Made by a program: the position numbers and the translations under genes. The notes beneath the pieces are model-generated. The model saw nothing but the letters and a program-made list of their open reading frames with translations, was not told the DNA's origin and made no database searches. From contig NZ_WKKI01000010.1 in NCBI RefSeq assembly GCF_009674805.1, positions 1-64,000 on the forward strand: a DNA stretch of 64,000 nt. The letters are read 5' to 3'. Of the stretch, positions 29,291 through 38,210 are shown piece after piece. The DNA is from Metabacillus lacus (lineage in GTDB: Bacteria > Bacillota > Bacilli > Bacillales > Bacillaceae). Position 1 is the stretch's first letter; every line of letters starts with the position of its first letter.

Positions 29291-31675
29291 TTAGTTGCGT
29301 AATGGCTTTCCTTTAACAAGCATAAATTGCATCCGCTGCTGTGATTTTTGCTCAGCTACCAAGCTTAGAAATGCTTCTTTTTCCAGTTCTAATAAATATT
29401 GTTCATCAACCAGCGTTCCAAATGGAACCTTGCCTCCAGCTATTACAAATGCGAGCTTTTTAGCAATTTTCAAGTCATGCTCTGAAATATATCCTGATAA
29501 ATGCATGGCTTCCGCTCCAAGAAGGAGGGCAGCATAGCCGGTTTCCCCTACTACCGGAACCTTTTTGCGAACCGGCGGCTGATAGCCTTTTTCCGCTAAT
29601 TCAAGAACAGCCTGTTTCGCATCATACAGCAGGTGATCACCGTTAAAACTAATGCTGTCTTGAGCATTCAGGAACGCGTTGTCCCTTGCTTCTGCAGCTG
29701 ACGTAGAAACCTTAGCCATGGCGATTGTTTCAAACACTTTATTTGCAACATTTTGCAGATCGTATTCTATTCCTTCCGGAAGGCTGTTTAGATGTTTAAT
29801 ATATAACTCTTTATTGCCTCCCCCTCCAGGAATGAGTCCGACACCCGCTTCGACAAGCCCCATGTATGTCTCGCTTGAAGCCTGAATTTTGCTGGCAGGC
29901 AGACAAATTTCCGCTCCCCCGCCCAGCGTCATGCCGAATGGTGCGGCAACGACAGGCTTTGGACTGTATTTAATTTTCATCATTGCCTGCTGAAAATGTT
30001 TAACAACCATATCAATTTCAAAATAATTGTCATCCTGTGCTTCCATTAAAATCATGGCAAGGTTGGCGCCGACACAGAAGTTTTTGCCTTGATTCCCGAT
30101 CACAAGCCCTTTGTAATTCCGGTCAACTTCATCTATTGCAAAGTTGATCATCTGGACGATATCAAGGCCGATTGAATTATTAGGAGAATGGAATTCTAAA
30201 AGGGCAACTCCATCTCCCAAATCAATTAAGCTTGCACCGCTGTTCTTTTTAATCACGCCGTTTTTCTCTTTCAGCACTTTTAAGTTCAATGCCTTTTCAT
30301 TTTCTGCCGCTCTTCTGTATTCTCCTTGATGATAGTAAAACGTCTCGCCATTTTCTTTTATATAAAAAGAGCTGTTGCCCTTCTCAAGCATGTCGAGAAT
30401 CCACCCCGGAACCTCACGATCTTCAGCCTGAAGCTTGCGGACTGATTTTTCAATACCGATGCTGTCCCAAATTTCAAACGGTCCTTTTTCCCAGCCAAAT
30501 CCCCACTTCATTGCCTGATCAACAGCAACGATGTCATCAGCGATTTCTCCAAGAAGCTCTGCTGAATAGATGAGTGAAGGCATTGTAATATTCCAAAGAA
30601 GTGATCCTGCTTTATCATCACTATATAAAAGCGCTTTCAGTTTGCTGCCTGTTCCTTTAGCTTGTTTTGCAGCTTCTACAGATGCGGCTTTTAATTTCTT
30701 TCTAGGCTGATACTCCAATGTCCCCGGGTTCAGCTCCAGTATTTCTTTGCCCTCCTTTTTATAAAAGCCCTGTCCGGATTTGCTTCCATACCAGCCATTC
30801 TCCAGCATTTCTTTCAAAAAGTCGGGTAAATCAAAAACTGCTTTTTCTGCTCCTTCTACCTGATCAAACACATTTTTGGCAACATGCGCGAAGGTATCAA
30901 GACCGACAACATCAAGCGTTCTGAACGTAGCACTCTTCGGCCTGCCAATTAAAGGTCCGGTAACAGAGTCGACTTCCCCTACACTGTAATCTCCCTTCAG
31001 CATTTCCTGCACTGTAACAAGCAGCCCGTAAGTCCCGATACGGTTGGCAATAAAGTTAGGCGTGTCCTTTGCTTCTACCACACCTTTACCTAGTACATCC
31101 TCGCCGAACTTCTTCATAAATGAAAGAACTTCAGCGTCGGTATCTTTTGTCGGTATCACTTCCAGAAGCTTTAAGTAACGTGGAGGGTTGAAAAAATGTG
31201 TTCCTAAAAAGTGCTTTTTAAAGTCTTCTGATCTCCCTTCTGACATTGCTTCAACGGAAATGCCTGATGTATTGGAGCTGACAATGCTCCCCTGCTTTCT
31301 ATGTTCATCAACCTGTGAGAAAACCTTATGCTTTACATCTAGATTTTCAACAACTACTTCTATAATCCAGTCAGCCTCTGAAAGCCTGCTCATATCATCT
31401 TCAAAATTTCCAGCCTCGATCAACTCAAGATTTCCTTTTCTCGTAAGCGGTGCCGGCTTTTGTTTTACAAGCTTGTCTATTGATTTTCTTGCAATGGAGT
31501 TTCTGACAGACTTGTCATTCAGTGACAAACCCTTCTCTTCATCTTCTTTCGATAATTCACGGGGGACTATATCAAGTAATAGTACAGGAATTCCTATATT
31601 AGCCAAGTGTGCTGCAATACCAGACCCCATAACTCCCGAACCTAATACTGCGGCTTTTTTAATTTGCTGGACCAT
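29291..31675 (-). CDS. fadN: 3-hydroxyacyl-CoA dehydrogenase/enoyl-CoA hydratase FadN
   Basis: Bifunctional beta-oxidation protein of 794 aa. The N-terminal Rossmann motif GSGVMGSGIAAHLA begins the 3-hydroxyacyl-CoA dehydrogenase part (about residues 1-400), and the C-terminal crotonase part contains GKNFCVGANLAMI and FGMTLGGGAEICL. This dehydrogenase-first order is the FadN type, opposite to E. coli FadB. GGAGGG precedes the ATG at 31675; the longer frame to 31717 reads the FadR operator and is rejected. Promoter and FadR site lie upstream. Confidence 0.97.
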   Translation of the reverse strand: MVQQIKKAAVLGSGVMGSGIAAHLANIGIPVLLLDIVPRELSKEDEEKGLSLNDKSVRNSIARKSIDKLVKQKPAPLTRKGNLELIEAGNFEDDMSRLSEADWIIEVVVENLDVKHKVFSQVDEHRKQGSIVSSNTSGISVEAMSEGRSEDFKKHFLGTHFFNPPRYLKLLEVIPTKDTDAEVLSFMKKFGEDVLGKGVVEAKDTPNFIANRIGTYGLLVTVQEMLKGDYSVGEVDSVTGPLIGRPKSATFRTLDVVGLDTFAHVAKNVFDQVEGAEKAVFDLPDFLKEMLENGWYGSKSGQGFYKKEGKEILELNPGTLEYQPRKKLKAASVEAAKQAKGTGSKLKALLYSDDKAGSLLWNITMPSLIYSAELLGEIADDIVAVDQAMKWGFGWEKGPFEIWDSIGIEKSVRKLQAEDREVPGWILDMLEKGNSSFYIKENGETFYYHQGEYRRAAENEKALNLKVLKEKNGVIKKNSGASLIDLGDGVALLEFHSPNNSIGLDIVQMINFAIDEVDRNYKGLVIGNQGKNFCVGANLAMILMEAQDDNYFEIDMVVKHFQQAMMKIKYSPKPVVAAPFGMTLGGGAEICLPASKIQASSETYMGLVEAGVGLIPGGGGNKELYIKHLNSLPEGIEYDLQNVANKVFETIAMAKVSTSAAEARDNAFLNAQDSISFNGDHLLYDAKQAVLELAEKGYQPPVRKKVPVVGETGYAALLLGAEAMHLSGYISEHDLKIAKKLAFVIAGGKVPFGTLVDEQYLLELEKEAFLSLVAEQKSQQRMQFMLVKGKPLRN

Positions 31676-31696
31676 CGCATTCTCTCCCTCCAGATT

Positions 31697-31714
31697 TTTG
31701 AATGAACACTCATT
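31697..31714. promoter_or_regulatory. FadR (YsiA-type) operator
   Basis: TGAATGAACACTCATTCA agrees fully with the B. subtilis FadR palindrome TGAATGAMTANTCATTCA in its arms. It lies between the fadN promoter and the ribosome site, so bound FadR would block elongation or initiation; long-chain acyl-CoA would release it. Confidence 0.92.
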
Positions 31715-31758
31715 CATTTTTTAATGAAAAAAAATGAAGAATCTCTTCTCTACTTACT

Positions 31759-31787
31759 AATATAAAATATTTAGAAAATTTGTTCAA
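31759..31787 (-). promoter_or_regulatory. SigA-type promoter of fadNAE
   Basis: Minus-strand TTGAAC (31787-31782), 17-nt spacer and TATATT (31764-31759). The predicted start lies about 40 bp upstream of the FadR operator. Confidence 0.75.
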
Positions 31788-31861
31788 GCAAATTTATGCA
31801 AAAATTATTTTTAGGATGGATAAAAAGCTGCAGGGCAAGGTTAAATACAGGAGGTGACAAA

Positions 31862-32008
31862 ATGGCCAAATTGAAAAGTAATCCATCAAAAGCTGGAGTG
31901 AGCGCAGCGAGTGTCAAAGGAAACGCGGGTCCTACTCATCTTGAAGATACCAATAAAAAAACCAGCAGTAATCAGCAGTATAAAAAACACAATATGGATC
32001 ATTCATAA
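31862..32008 (+). CDS. yuzL: YuzL family small protein
   Basis: A 48-aa basic, polar protein starting MAKLKSNPSKAGVSAASVKG and containing the conserved KGNAGPT segment of the YuzL family. GGAGGTGACAAA precedes the ATG. In B. subtilis yuzL lies in the same place between the fad operon and yusM/fadM. The Ala/Gly/Lys/Asn-rich composition resembles small spore proteins, so a spore role is possible but inferred. It converges on fadM with a shared terminator. Confidence 0.88.
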   Translation: MAKLKSNPSKAGVSAASVKGNAGPTHLEDTNKKTSSNQQYKKHNMDHS

Positions 32009-32012
32009 AGAA

Positions 32013-32044
32013 AAGAAGCTGCCGGGAATCCCGGCAGCTATCAC
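32013..32044. terminator. Terminator between yuzL and fadM
   Basis: AGCTGCCGGGA/TCCCGGCAGCT is an 11-bp stem with a minimal loop; the minus-strand tail TTCTTTTCTTT suits fadM best. Confidence 0.75.
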
Positions 32045-32047
32045 ATG

Positions 32048-32965
32048 TTATTTAGTGAAAACACCTTTTAATACAAACGAAACGTTAGCCGGCCTCTCTG
32101 CAAGCCTTCTCATAAAATAACCGTACCAGTCAGTACCATAAGGAACGTACACCCTCATTCTGTAGCCTTCCTTCACAAGTTCCAGCTGGCGTTCAGGCCG
32201 AATGCCGTACAGCATCTGAAATTCAAACTGATCTTTAGAGATGTTGTATTCCTCAACAAGGGCTTTTGTGTATGAAATCATATTTTCATCATGAGAAGCG
32301 ACAGCAGTATAATTTCCATTCAGCAAATGCATTTTAATTATTTTCTTCAAATTTTCATCTACATCTTTCTTGTCTGGAAATGCAACTTCGGGAGATTCTT
32401 TATAAGCACCCTTTACAAGCCTCAGGTTCGTGCTGAACTGATTGAGATCTTCAATATCCTTCACAGTTCTGTATAAATAGGATTGTATAACAGTCCCTAC
32501 ATTATCAAATTCATTTCGAAGCTCTTTAAAAATCTCAATTGTTTTCTGGCAGCGCGAATAATCTTCCATATCAATTGTTACAAACACATCGTTCTTTTTG
32601 GCTGCTGTTAAAATTCTTCTCATATTGTTCATCACAAGCTCATCTGAGATATCAAGTCCCATTGAAGTCATTTTTAATGACAGCTGAGATCTTAAATTTT
32701 CTCTGCCAATCGCTTCTATGGCAAGAATAGAATTATCAGCCATTTCATTCGCTTCTGCTTCGTTGTCTACAAACTCCCCAAGATAATCTATTGTCACATC
32801 AAGGTCCTGTTTGTTGAGTTCCTTAATTACTTCAGCAGCAAGTTCTATTGACTCTCCGGCTACAAAACGGGACGCCCCGAACCGCAGACCGTATTTTTTA
32901 GCCAGTTTTGTAAACATTCGATTTTTCGATAGGAATAAGAAAAAATTACGCATTAATTGCTCCAT
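32048..32965 (-). CDS. fadM: Proline dehydrogenase FadM/YusM
   Basis: FAD-dependent proline dehydrogenase (PutA-type TIM barrel) of 305 aa oxidising proline to pyrroline-5-carboxylate. The C-terminal family signature YGTDWYGYFMRRLAERP is intact, as is LRLVKGAYKE. In B. subtilis this gene (yusM) was named fadM because it belongs with the fad region, although it is a proline dehydrogenase paralogue. AGGAGGGC precedes the ATG. No FadR-type palindrome was seen directly upstream. Confidence 0.92.
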   Translation of the reverse strand: MEQLMRNFFLFLSKNRMFTKLAKKYGLRFGASRFVAGESIELAAEVIKELNKQDLDVTIDYLGEFVDNEAEANEMADNSILAIEAIGRENLRSQLSLKMTSMGLDISDELVMNNMRRILTAAKKNDVFVTIDMEDYSRCQKTIEIFKELRNEFDNVGTVIQSYLYRTVKDIEDLNQFSTNLRLVKGAYKESPEVAFPDKKDVDENLKKIIKMHLLNGNYTAVASHDENMISYTKALVEEYNISKDQFEFQMLYGIRPERQLELVKEGYRMRVYVPYGTDWYGYFMRRLAERPANVSFVLKGVFTK

Positions 32966-33208
32966 GCAAAAGCCCTCCTGGAAAACGCATACAATTATAC
33001 TAAAAAAATAAAATTAAAGGTTTATATCTTGTTTTTATACAGGTAAGAAATAAGTGAATTCACAATTAACATAATTTTATCACCTTTTAGGCAATTTGAA
33101 TATACGTTTCATAAAAATGTCGAGAGGTGTCAAATTGTGAGAATCAGAATACAAAGTTCATTCCGTGGGAATCTAAGATTGATTACATATCAGAGGAGGT
33201 AAGCTACT

Positions 33209-33451
33209 ATGGAACAGCAGCAACATACGGGTTCATCCGAAGTAATCGAACAGCCGCCTGCAGTCTTGACAACAAAGGATCATCTTTACCTTTCAGACAT
33301 GCTGACCTGGAATCTGCTTGCAATGAAAAAAGCGCATTTCTTTGCCGGTCAATGTCAGGATCAGCAGCTCAAAGATGCACTAAATCAAGTCGGCGCAATG
33401 CACAGCGGCCACTACGAAAGAATACTGACCCACCTGCAATCAAAACAATAA
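33209..33451 (+). CDS. Small CotF-like coat-associated protein
   Basis: An 80-aa protein with the ferritin-like helical pattern LYLSDMLTWNLLAMKKAHFFA and MHSGHYERILTHL seen in short coat F-related proteins. GGAGGTAAGCTACT gives a good ribosome site, and the next coat-type gene starts 19 bp later, so the two form an operon ending in a strong terminator. Expression in the mother cell during sporulation is inferred from the family. Confidence 0.8.
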   Translation: MEQQQHTGSSEVIEQPPAVLTTKDHLYLSDMLTWNLLAMKKAHFFAGQCQDQQLKDALNQVGAMHSGHYERILTHLQSKQ

Positions 33452-33470
33452 CAACATAGGAGGCTGGCAC

Positions 33471-33806
33471 ATGACACCGTCAAATGACAGTAAAATCGGG
33501 AATCCGGAAACAACCGTTCCTAAAACACCTGAAATGAATGAGCGGGATTTTGTTAATGATATGCTCAACACTGAAAAATATATGACTGCATCCTACTCCA
33601 CTGCGCTTAATGAACTAAGCCACTCTTCCCTTTACGAAGACGTGCTGAGCATCTTTAATGATACGCAGGACTGCCAGAGAGAGCTCTACAATTTAATGTT
33701 CCAGTACGGGTGGTACAAGGTAGAAGCAGTTGACTCACAAAAACTGCAGCAAACATATGACCAGTTTTCAGGCTATGCAGATCAGCAATCTCCTTACCTG
33801 AATTAA
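33471..33806 (+). CDS. Spore coat protein, CotF/YusN family
   Basis: A 111-aa protein with the coat F domain pattern NERDFVNDMLNTEKYMTASYSTALNE and CQRELYNLMFQYGWYK. B. subtilis has yusN at this place, and this is the likely counterpart. AGGAGGCTGGCAC precedes the ATG. Likely a spore coat component; no catalytic motif. Confidence 0.85.
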   Translation: MTPSNDSKIGNPETTVPKTPEMNERDFVNDMLNTEKYMTASYSTALNELSHSSLYEDVLSIFNDTQDCQRELYNLMFQYGWYKVEAVDSQKLQQTYDQFSGYADQQSPYLN

Positions 33807-33845
33807 ATGCCTGCTGTTTTCAATCGGAGTGTAAGTGCATAATGT

Positions 33846-33879
33846 GAGGCCGGCAGTCCCTTGGGGACTGCCGGTTTTT
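33846..33879 (+). terminator. Terminator of the coat operon
   Basis: CCGGCAGTCCC/GGGACTGCCGG stem with TTTTTT tail. Confidence 0.97.
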
Positions 33880-33929
33880 TAGGGTGTTGGTGATGAAGCA
33901 TGGCGGGTGTTCTACTTTTGTGAGGGAGC

Positions 33930-34365
33930 GTGTTGTAATGAAGGGGGTTTTGTTCTACTATCTTCGCATTTTCGCCGTATACTATAACAAAGAGGGCGGG
34001 TTTGTTCTACTATGTTTGAGATACTATAACAAAGCAGGGGGTTTTGTTCTGCTATCTTCGAGATACTATAACAAAGCAGGGGGTTTTGTTCTACTATCTT
34101 CGCATTTTTGCCAGATACTATAACAAAGAGGGCGGGTTTGTTCTACTATCTTTGAGATACTATAACAAAGCAGGGGGTTTTGTTCTACTATCTTCGAGAT
34201 ACTATAACAAAGCAGGGAGTTTTGTTCTACTATCTTCGAGATACTATAACAAAGCAGGGGGTTTTGTTCTACTATCTTCGAGATACTATAACAAAGCAGG
34301 GGGTTTTGTTCTACTATCTTCGAGATACTATAACAAAGAAGGGGTTTTGTTCTACTATTTAGGCA
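33930..34365. repeat. Array of about nine 42-bp TATAACAAA palindromic repeats
   Basis: Units of the form ATACTATAACAAAGCAGGGG followed by TTTTGTTCTACTATCTTCGAG. Inside each unit GATACTATAACAAA pairs with TTTGTTCTACTATC with two mismatches. Some junctions replace GAG with GCATTTTTGCCAG. Because 42 is a multiple of 3, long repetitive ORFs appear on both strands; they are artefacts. Related clusters lie at 552-645 and 50080-50435. Confidence 0.93.
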
Positions 34366-34417
34366 TTTACCAGCTGAGTACAAACAACCCTTGATTAAAT
34401 TCTCAAACAATCTTCAC

Positions 34418-34458
34418 ATCAAAAAAAAACCAGACCATTTCACAAAGTGAAGCAATCT
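34418..34458 (-). terminator. Terminator of yusU
   Basis: On the minus strand CAGATTGCTTCAC pairs with GTGAAATGGTCTG (including G-U pairs), followed by GTTTTTTTT. Confidence 0.7.
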
Positions 34459-34466
34459 GCTTTCCT

Positions 34467-34712
34467 CTAGTTTTTCTGCCTGTTTTTTTCGTTTAATTCC
34501 TTAATTTCTGCAATCAGCTTTTTCATTTCTTCTTTTGCTTCCGGATATGTTTCATTCCAATGTTTTGCAAGCGGCGACATTGATTTTGCAATATGAGAGT
34601 ACAATGCCCACATTTTCACTTTTTCATTAAGATCCTCGCCGCTTTCCCCAAGCAGGAGCTCTGTATATTTATCAAGCAGCCCATCAAATTTTTCAATAAA
34701 TTCCTTTTCCAT
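34467..34712 (-). CDS. yusU: YusU family protein (DUF2573)
   Basis: An 81-aa acidic helical protein beginning MEKEFIEKFDGLLDKYTELL; this pattern and the segment ALYSHIAKSMSPLAKHW are what I recall of B. subtilis YusU. AAAAGGAGG lies 8 nt before the ATG at 34712. Function unknown. It is isolated between two large repeat arrays. Confidence 0.8.
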   Translation of the reverse strand: MEKEFIEKFDGLLDKYTELLLGESGEDLNEKVKMWALYSHIAKSMSPLAKHWNETYPEAKEEMKKLIAEIKELNEKNRQKN

Positions 34713-34789
34713 CACTCTTACCTCCTTTTATAGGATTGTTGAGTCATTTATCTTCCTGCCGCAATTGTAACAAAAGTGAATGAAATTGG

Positions 34790-35040
34790 AAATAGAGCGG
34801 AAAGTTCAGGCAGCATGCTCAGACCAGAATCGCTGGAATAAGAGAAAAATTAACGGAGAAATTCCTGTTAAATGCAATTTCAAGCTATTTTTTGGGAAAA
34901 TAGGGGAAGGAATTCCGGTTAAGCTAAGGAAAATGCTCTATTTCTAGCATTTTAAAGATAACAGTCGGAATACCTCCGTTTATTGGAAGCTGTTTTTGAT
35001 GCTATCTGCTAGTTAAGCGGAAATGTTACGGCTATTTTTA
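34790..35040. repeat. Degenerate GGAATTCC/AACGGAG motifs
   Basis: Scattered short motifs such as AACGGAGAAATTCCTGTTAA (34853), GGAAGGAATTCCGGTTAAGC (34905) and GTCGGAATACCTCCGTTTAT (34963) related to those at 10160-10370 and 17530-17680. No gene. Confidence 0.5.
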
Positions 35041-35775
35041 ACAAGTGTAGTGCTTAGTTCCTTCCCCCTGACGTAAGAGTATACAGCATATATGATACTC
35101 AGCCATTTTTCCTGCAGAGTAGAGCAAACCACCTGATTTAGTACTCGAGACCCTATCCCTGCCAATAAGTGTGGCTGCCAAGTGTAGTGCTTAGCCCCTT
35201 TCCCCTGACGATAAAAGCATCCAGCATATATGTATGATGCTCAGCCTTTTTTACCTGCAGAGTAGAGCAAACCACCTGATTTAGTACTCGAGACCCTACC
35301 CCTGCCAGTAAGTGTGGCTGCCAAGTATAGTGCTCAGACACATCCCCCTGACGATAAAAGCATCCAGCATATATGATGCTCAGCCTTTTTTACCTGCAGA
35401 GTAGAGCGGCGGAACACCTGATTTGGTACTCGAGACCCTATCCCTGCCAGTAAGTGAGGCTGCCAAGTGTAGTGCTCAGACACATCCCCCTGACGATAAG
35501 AACATCCGGCATATATGATGCTCAGCCCTTCTTCCTGCAGAGTAGAGCGGAACACCTGATTTGGTTCTCGAAATCCTATCCCCTGCCAGTAAGTGAGCCT
35601 GCCAAGTGTGATGCTCAGACACTTCCCCCTGACGATAAGAACATATGATGCTCAGCCTTTTTCCTGCAGATGAAAGCAAACCACTTGATTTGGTACTCGA
35701 GATCCTACCTCCCTGTCAGTAAAGAAGTGGACTGCCAGATAAGGTACTCAGACCATTCCTCTGTCAGCAGACGAG
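35040..35775. repeat. Five tandem ~140-bp repeats
   Basis: Copies begin with AAGTGTAGTGCTTAG or close variants at about 35042, 35178, 35325, 35466 and 35604. Shared blocks in order are CCCCCTGACGATAA, GCATATATGATGCTCAGCC, CCTGCAGAGTAGAGC, ACCTGATTTGGTACTCGAGA and CCTGCCAGTAAGTG. The last copy has degenerated. The AGCATC/GATGCT arms can form a small hairpin. Minus-strand ORFs here are repeat artefacts. Confidence 0.92.
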
Positions 35776-35877
35776 GACTATCACTTCCCCATTGCAGCAG
35801 AAAAACCTCATACTTATATGTATGCTGTTTCTAAAGATTGGAAGGCTAATGTTATCAAGCTTGGTAGGAGTGAGAAA

Positions 35878-36603
35878 GTGGCAGAGGCAGCTTTTTGGGG
35901 AGCCGTAGCTGGATCTTCCCTGTTGGCAGGAGCTTTGCTTGGTTTATATGTGAATATACCTCGCAGGCTGAGCGGTTTAGTGATGTCTTTTGGTACGGGG
36001 GTGCTGATCGGTGCAGCAAGCTTTGAGCTTTTGGTCGAGTCTGTTGCAGAGGGCGGGATGCTGGCTGCTTCACTTGGCTTTTTGAGTGGAGCATTATTAT
36101 ATACTTCAGCTGAGCTAGTGATCACGAAAAAAGGAGGTCATGAGCGGAAGAGGTCAGTAACGAATCCTGTCAGCCACTCCGGCCTCTCTATTTTGATAGG
36201 AACGCTTATTGATGCTGTTCCTGAATCCCTCATTATCGGAGTCAGTCTTCTGAATCATGGGCATATCAGCTATCTTGTTGTAGTAGCAGTTTTTATCAGC
36301 AATTTTCCGGAAGGTCTGTCAAGCTCGATAGGCCTAAAAAAAGATGGCTATTCTTCCAGAAAAATATTAATCATGTGGACCGGCATTCTGCTGCTGTCAG
36401 CTGTGAGTTCTCTTGCAGGATACTCATTGCTTCATGACAGTACTCCAATTGCCCTGGCCTTTATTGCTTCCTTTGCAGCAGGCGGCATCATTGCAATGGT
36501 ATCAGCTACTATGATGCCGGAAGCCTTTGAAGAAGGCGGTGCGATTGTCGGCCTTGTCTCTTCCCTTGGCCTGCTGTGTTCCTTGCTTCTTACTTCTCTT
36601 TAG
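35878..36603 (+). CDS. ZIP-family divalent metal transporter
   Basis: Membrane protein of 241 aa with about eight helices. ZIP metal-site motifs are DAVPESLIIG in TM4 and NFPEGLSSSIG in TM5, both with the expected acidic residues; the histidine usual before the first acidic residue is replaced by aspartate. Likely substrate is zinc, iron or manganese. The frame is open from an ATG at 35818 but only the GTG at 35878 has a ribosome site (TAGGAG, 7-8 nt upstream), so I start there. Convergent with the Trk/Ktr gene. Confidence 0.87.
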   Translation: MAEAAFWGAVAGSSLLAGALLGLYVNIPRRLSGLVMSFGTGVLIGAASFELLVESVAEGGMLAASLGFLSGALLYTSAELVITKKGGHERKRSVTNPVSHSGLSILIGTLIDAVPESLIIGVSLLNHGHISYLVVVAVFISNFPEGLSSSIGLKKDGYSSRKILIMWTGILLLSAVSSLAGYSLLHDSTPIALAFIASFAAGGIIAMVSATMMPEAFEEGGAIVGLVSSLGLLCSLLLTSL

Positions 36604-36609
36604 ATATTT

Positions 36610-37932
36610 TCAGCCAGTTAGTATATCTTCTTTCGGATAGCTGTACTTCTCTTTTGCAGGTTTTGCCAGCGTAAAGAGCAGTGTTAACGGCCCCACTTTT
36701 CCTAAAAACATGATAAATATAATCAAAATCTTTCCGACAGCAGTTAAGCTCCCGGTAATTCCCATAGAAAGGCCGACAGTTCCAAATGCCGAAACAACCT
36801 CAAACAGGATCGACATAAAGGACTGTGCTTCTGTCAGATTCAAGATTAGTAATGCGAAAATGACGAACACAATTGAAACCATTGAGATGGCGAGTGCTTT
36901 CATAACAATACTGCTGTGTATACTTCTTCTCAGGATGCTAATTTCATTTTTCCCCCGTAAAAAGGTCAGTGTAGCCAAGAGGATCACTAGTGCGGTTGTC
37001 AGCTTGATTCCCCCACCTGTCGAAGCACTTCCTGCCCCAATAAACATAAGAACAATGATAAAGAATAAGGTAGCTTCATCCATGCTCGCTATATCCAGCG
37101 TATTAAACCCGGCTGTACGGGGCGACACTGCCTGAAAATAAGAAGCCCATAGCTTTTCTCCCAGCGGTAGAGTTCCAAGTGTCAGCGGGTTGGTATACTC
37201 TGCTGCAAAAATGAATAGCATTGCCGCTGCATTGAGGATGAGTGAACCCCATAACATCAATTTAGTATGAAGAGATAGTCTTTTCCATGAATTTTTACTC
37301 CAAATATCAACCAGAACAGTAAAGCCAATACCTCCAATGATGAAGAGAATGGAAATGGTTAAATTTATGAGCGGGTCAGCCCTGTAGCCGATTAACCCGT
37401 CACTAAACAATGAGAAACCTGCATTATTAAATGCTGAAATGGCATGAAATCCGCTGTAAAACAACCCCTTCCATAAACCAAGCTCAGGAACCCATCTGAT
37501 TGAGAGAATCATCATAGCAAAAAATTCTATGCTGAAGTAAAAAAGGAACAAGTACTTTACTAATTTGATAATTCCCCCAACAGATGTCTGATTAAGGGCG
37601 TGCTGCATGAGCAGTCTTTCTTTGATGCCGATTCTCCTTCCCAGTACAATGTAGATGAGTACGGCAAATGACATAATACCCAACCCGCCAAGCTGAACCA
37701 GCAGTGCAATGATGAATTGTCCAAATACAGTAAAAGTTGTGCCAATATCAACGACAGCAAGCCCTGTAACAGTCATAGCCGAGGTGGCGATAAAAAGAGC
37801 ATCAATCCAGCCAATGCTTCCATTTGCTGCAATTGGAAGCTTTAATAGCAATGTGCCAACGCTGATGGATACGCAAAATACCACCACTAGCAGCTGTGGC
37901 GGATTTAATTTTATTACCTTGGGAATGTTCAC
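36610..37932 (-). CDS. Trk/Ktr-type potassium transporter subunit
   Basis: Channel-like subunit of 440 aa in the TrkH/KtrB family with four pore repeats: TVTGLAVVD, NNAGFSLFS, SPRTAGFNT and FGTVGLSMG hold the filter glycines. It needs a cytoplasmic KtrA/KtrC gating ring, which is not encoded nearby; B. subtilis KtrD is likewise an orphan gene, so this could be KtrD or KtrB. No c-di-AMP riboswitch precedes it; the one in the window is in front of the symporter at 39.2 kb. Confidence 0.93.
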   Translation of the reverse strand: MNIPKVIKLNPPQLLVVVFCVSISVGTLLLKLPIAANGSIGWIDALFIATSAMTVTGLAVVDIGTTFTVFGQFIIALLVQLGGLGIMSFAVLIYIVLGRRIGIKERLLMQHALNQTSVGGIIKLVKYLFLFYFSIEFFAMMILSIRWVPELGLWKGLFYSGFHAISAFNNAGFSLFSDGLIGYRADPLINLTISILFIIGGIGFTVLVDIWSKNSWKRLSLHTKLMLWGSLILNAAAMLFIFAAEYTNPLTLGTLPLGEKLWASYFQAVSPRTAGFNTLDIASMDEATLFFIIVLMFIGAGSASTGGGIKLTTALVILLATLTFLRGKNEISILRRSIHSSIVMKALAISMVSIVFVIFALLILNLTEAQSFMSILFEVVSAFGTVGLSMGITGSLTAVGKILIIFIMFLGKVGPLTLLFTLAKPAKEKYSYPKEDILTG

Positions 37933-38173
37933 GGTTTCTCCTGCTTTCCTGTCCTAAAATCAATGCGTTTCAGACTGCCCGTACTTACATGCTATCACCC
38001 GCAAGAGGCTCTCTAATGGAAATATCTTACTCCTGCAGCATGCGCAGAGTAAAGCAGGAAAAAACAGCTGCTGAAGCCAAATTCAATCATTTCCAGCCCC
38101 CTTCATAGGCAAAGCCATTCTTTTCATACGCTTTCTAAATAATTTAAGGCTTTTCGCTGACACCAATAAAGAA

Positions 38174-38210
38174 AAAAAACCCTCCGCCATATATCAGGCA
38201 GAGAGCTTGT
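38174..38210 (-). terminator. Terminator of csoR-copZ
   Basis: CCCTCCGCC and GGCAGAGAG pair with G-U tolerance; the minus-strand tail is TTTTTTTT. It directly follows copZ, so the operon ends without copA. Confidence 0.85.

Noticed and set aside
34044-34410. Long repetitive ORFs on both strands (repeated YYLRDTITKQ-type peptide)
   Set aside because: They exist only because the 42-bp palindromic repeat has a length divisible by 3; no ribosome site and same peptide on other copies in shifted contexts.
35153-35679. Repetitive minus-strand ORFs in the 140-bp repeats
   Set aside because: Frames are not kept between units and no ribosome sites; repeat artefacts.
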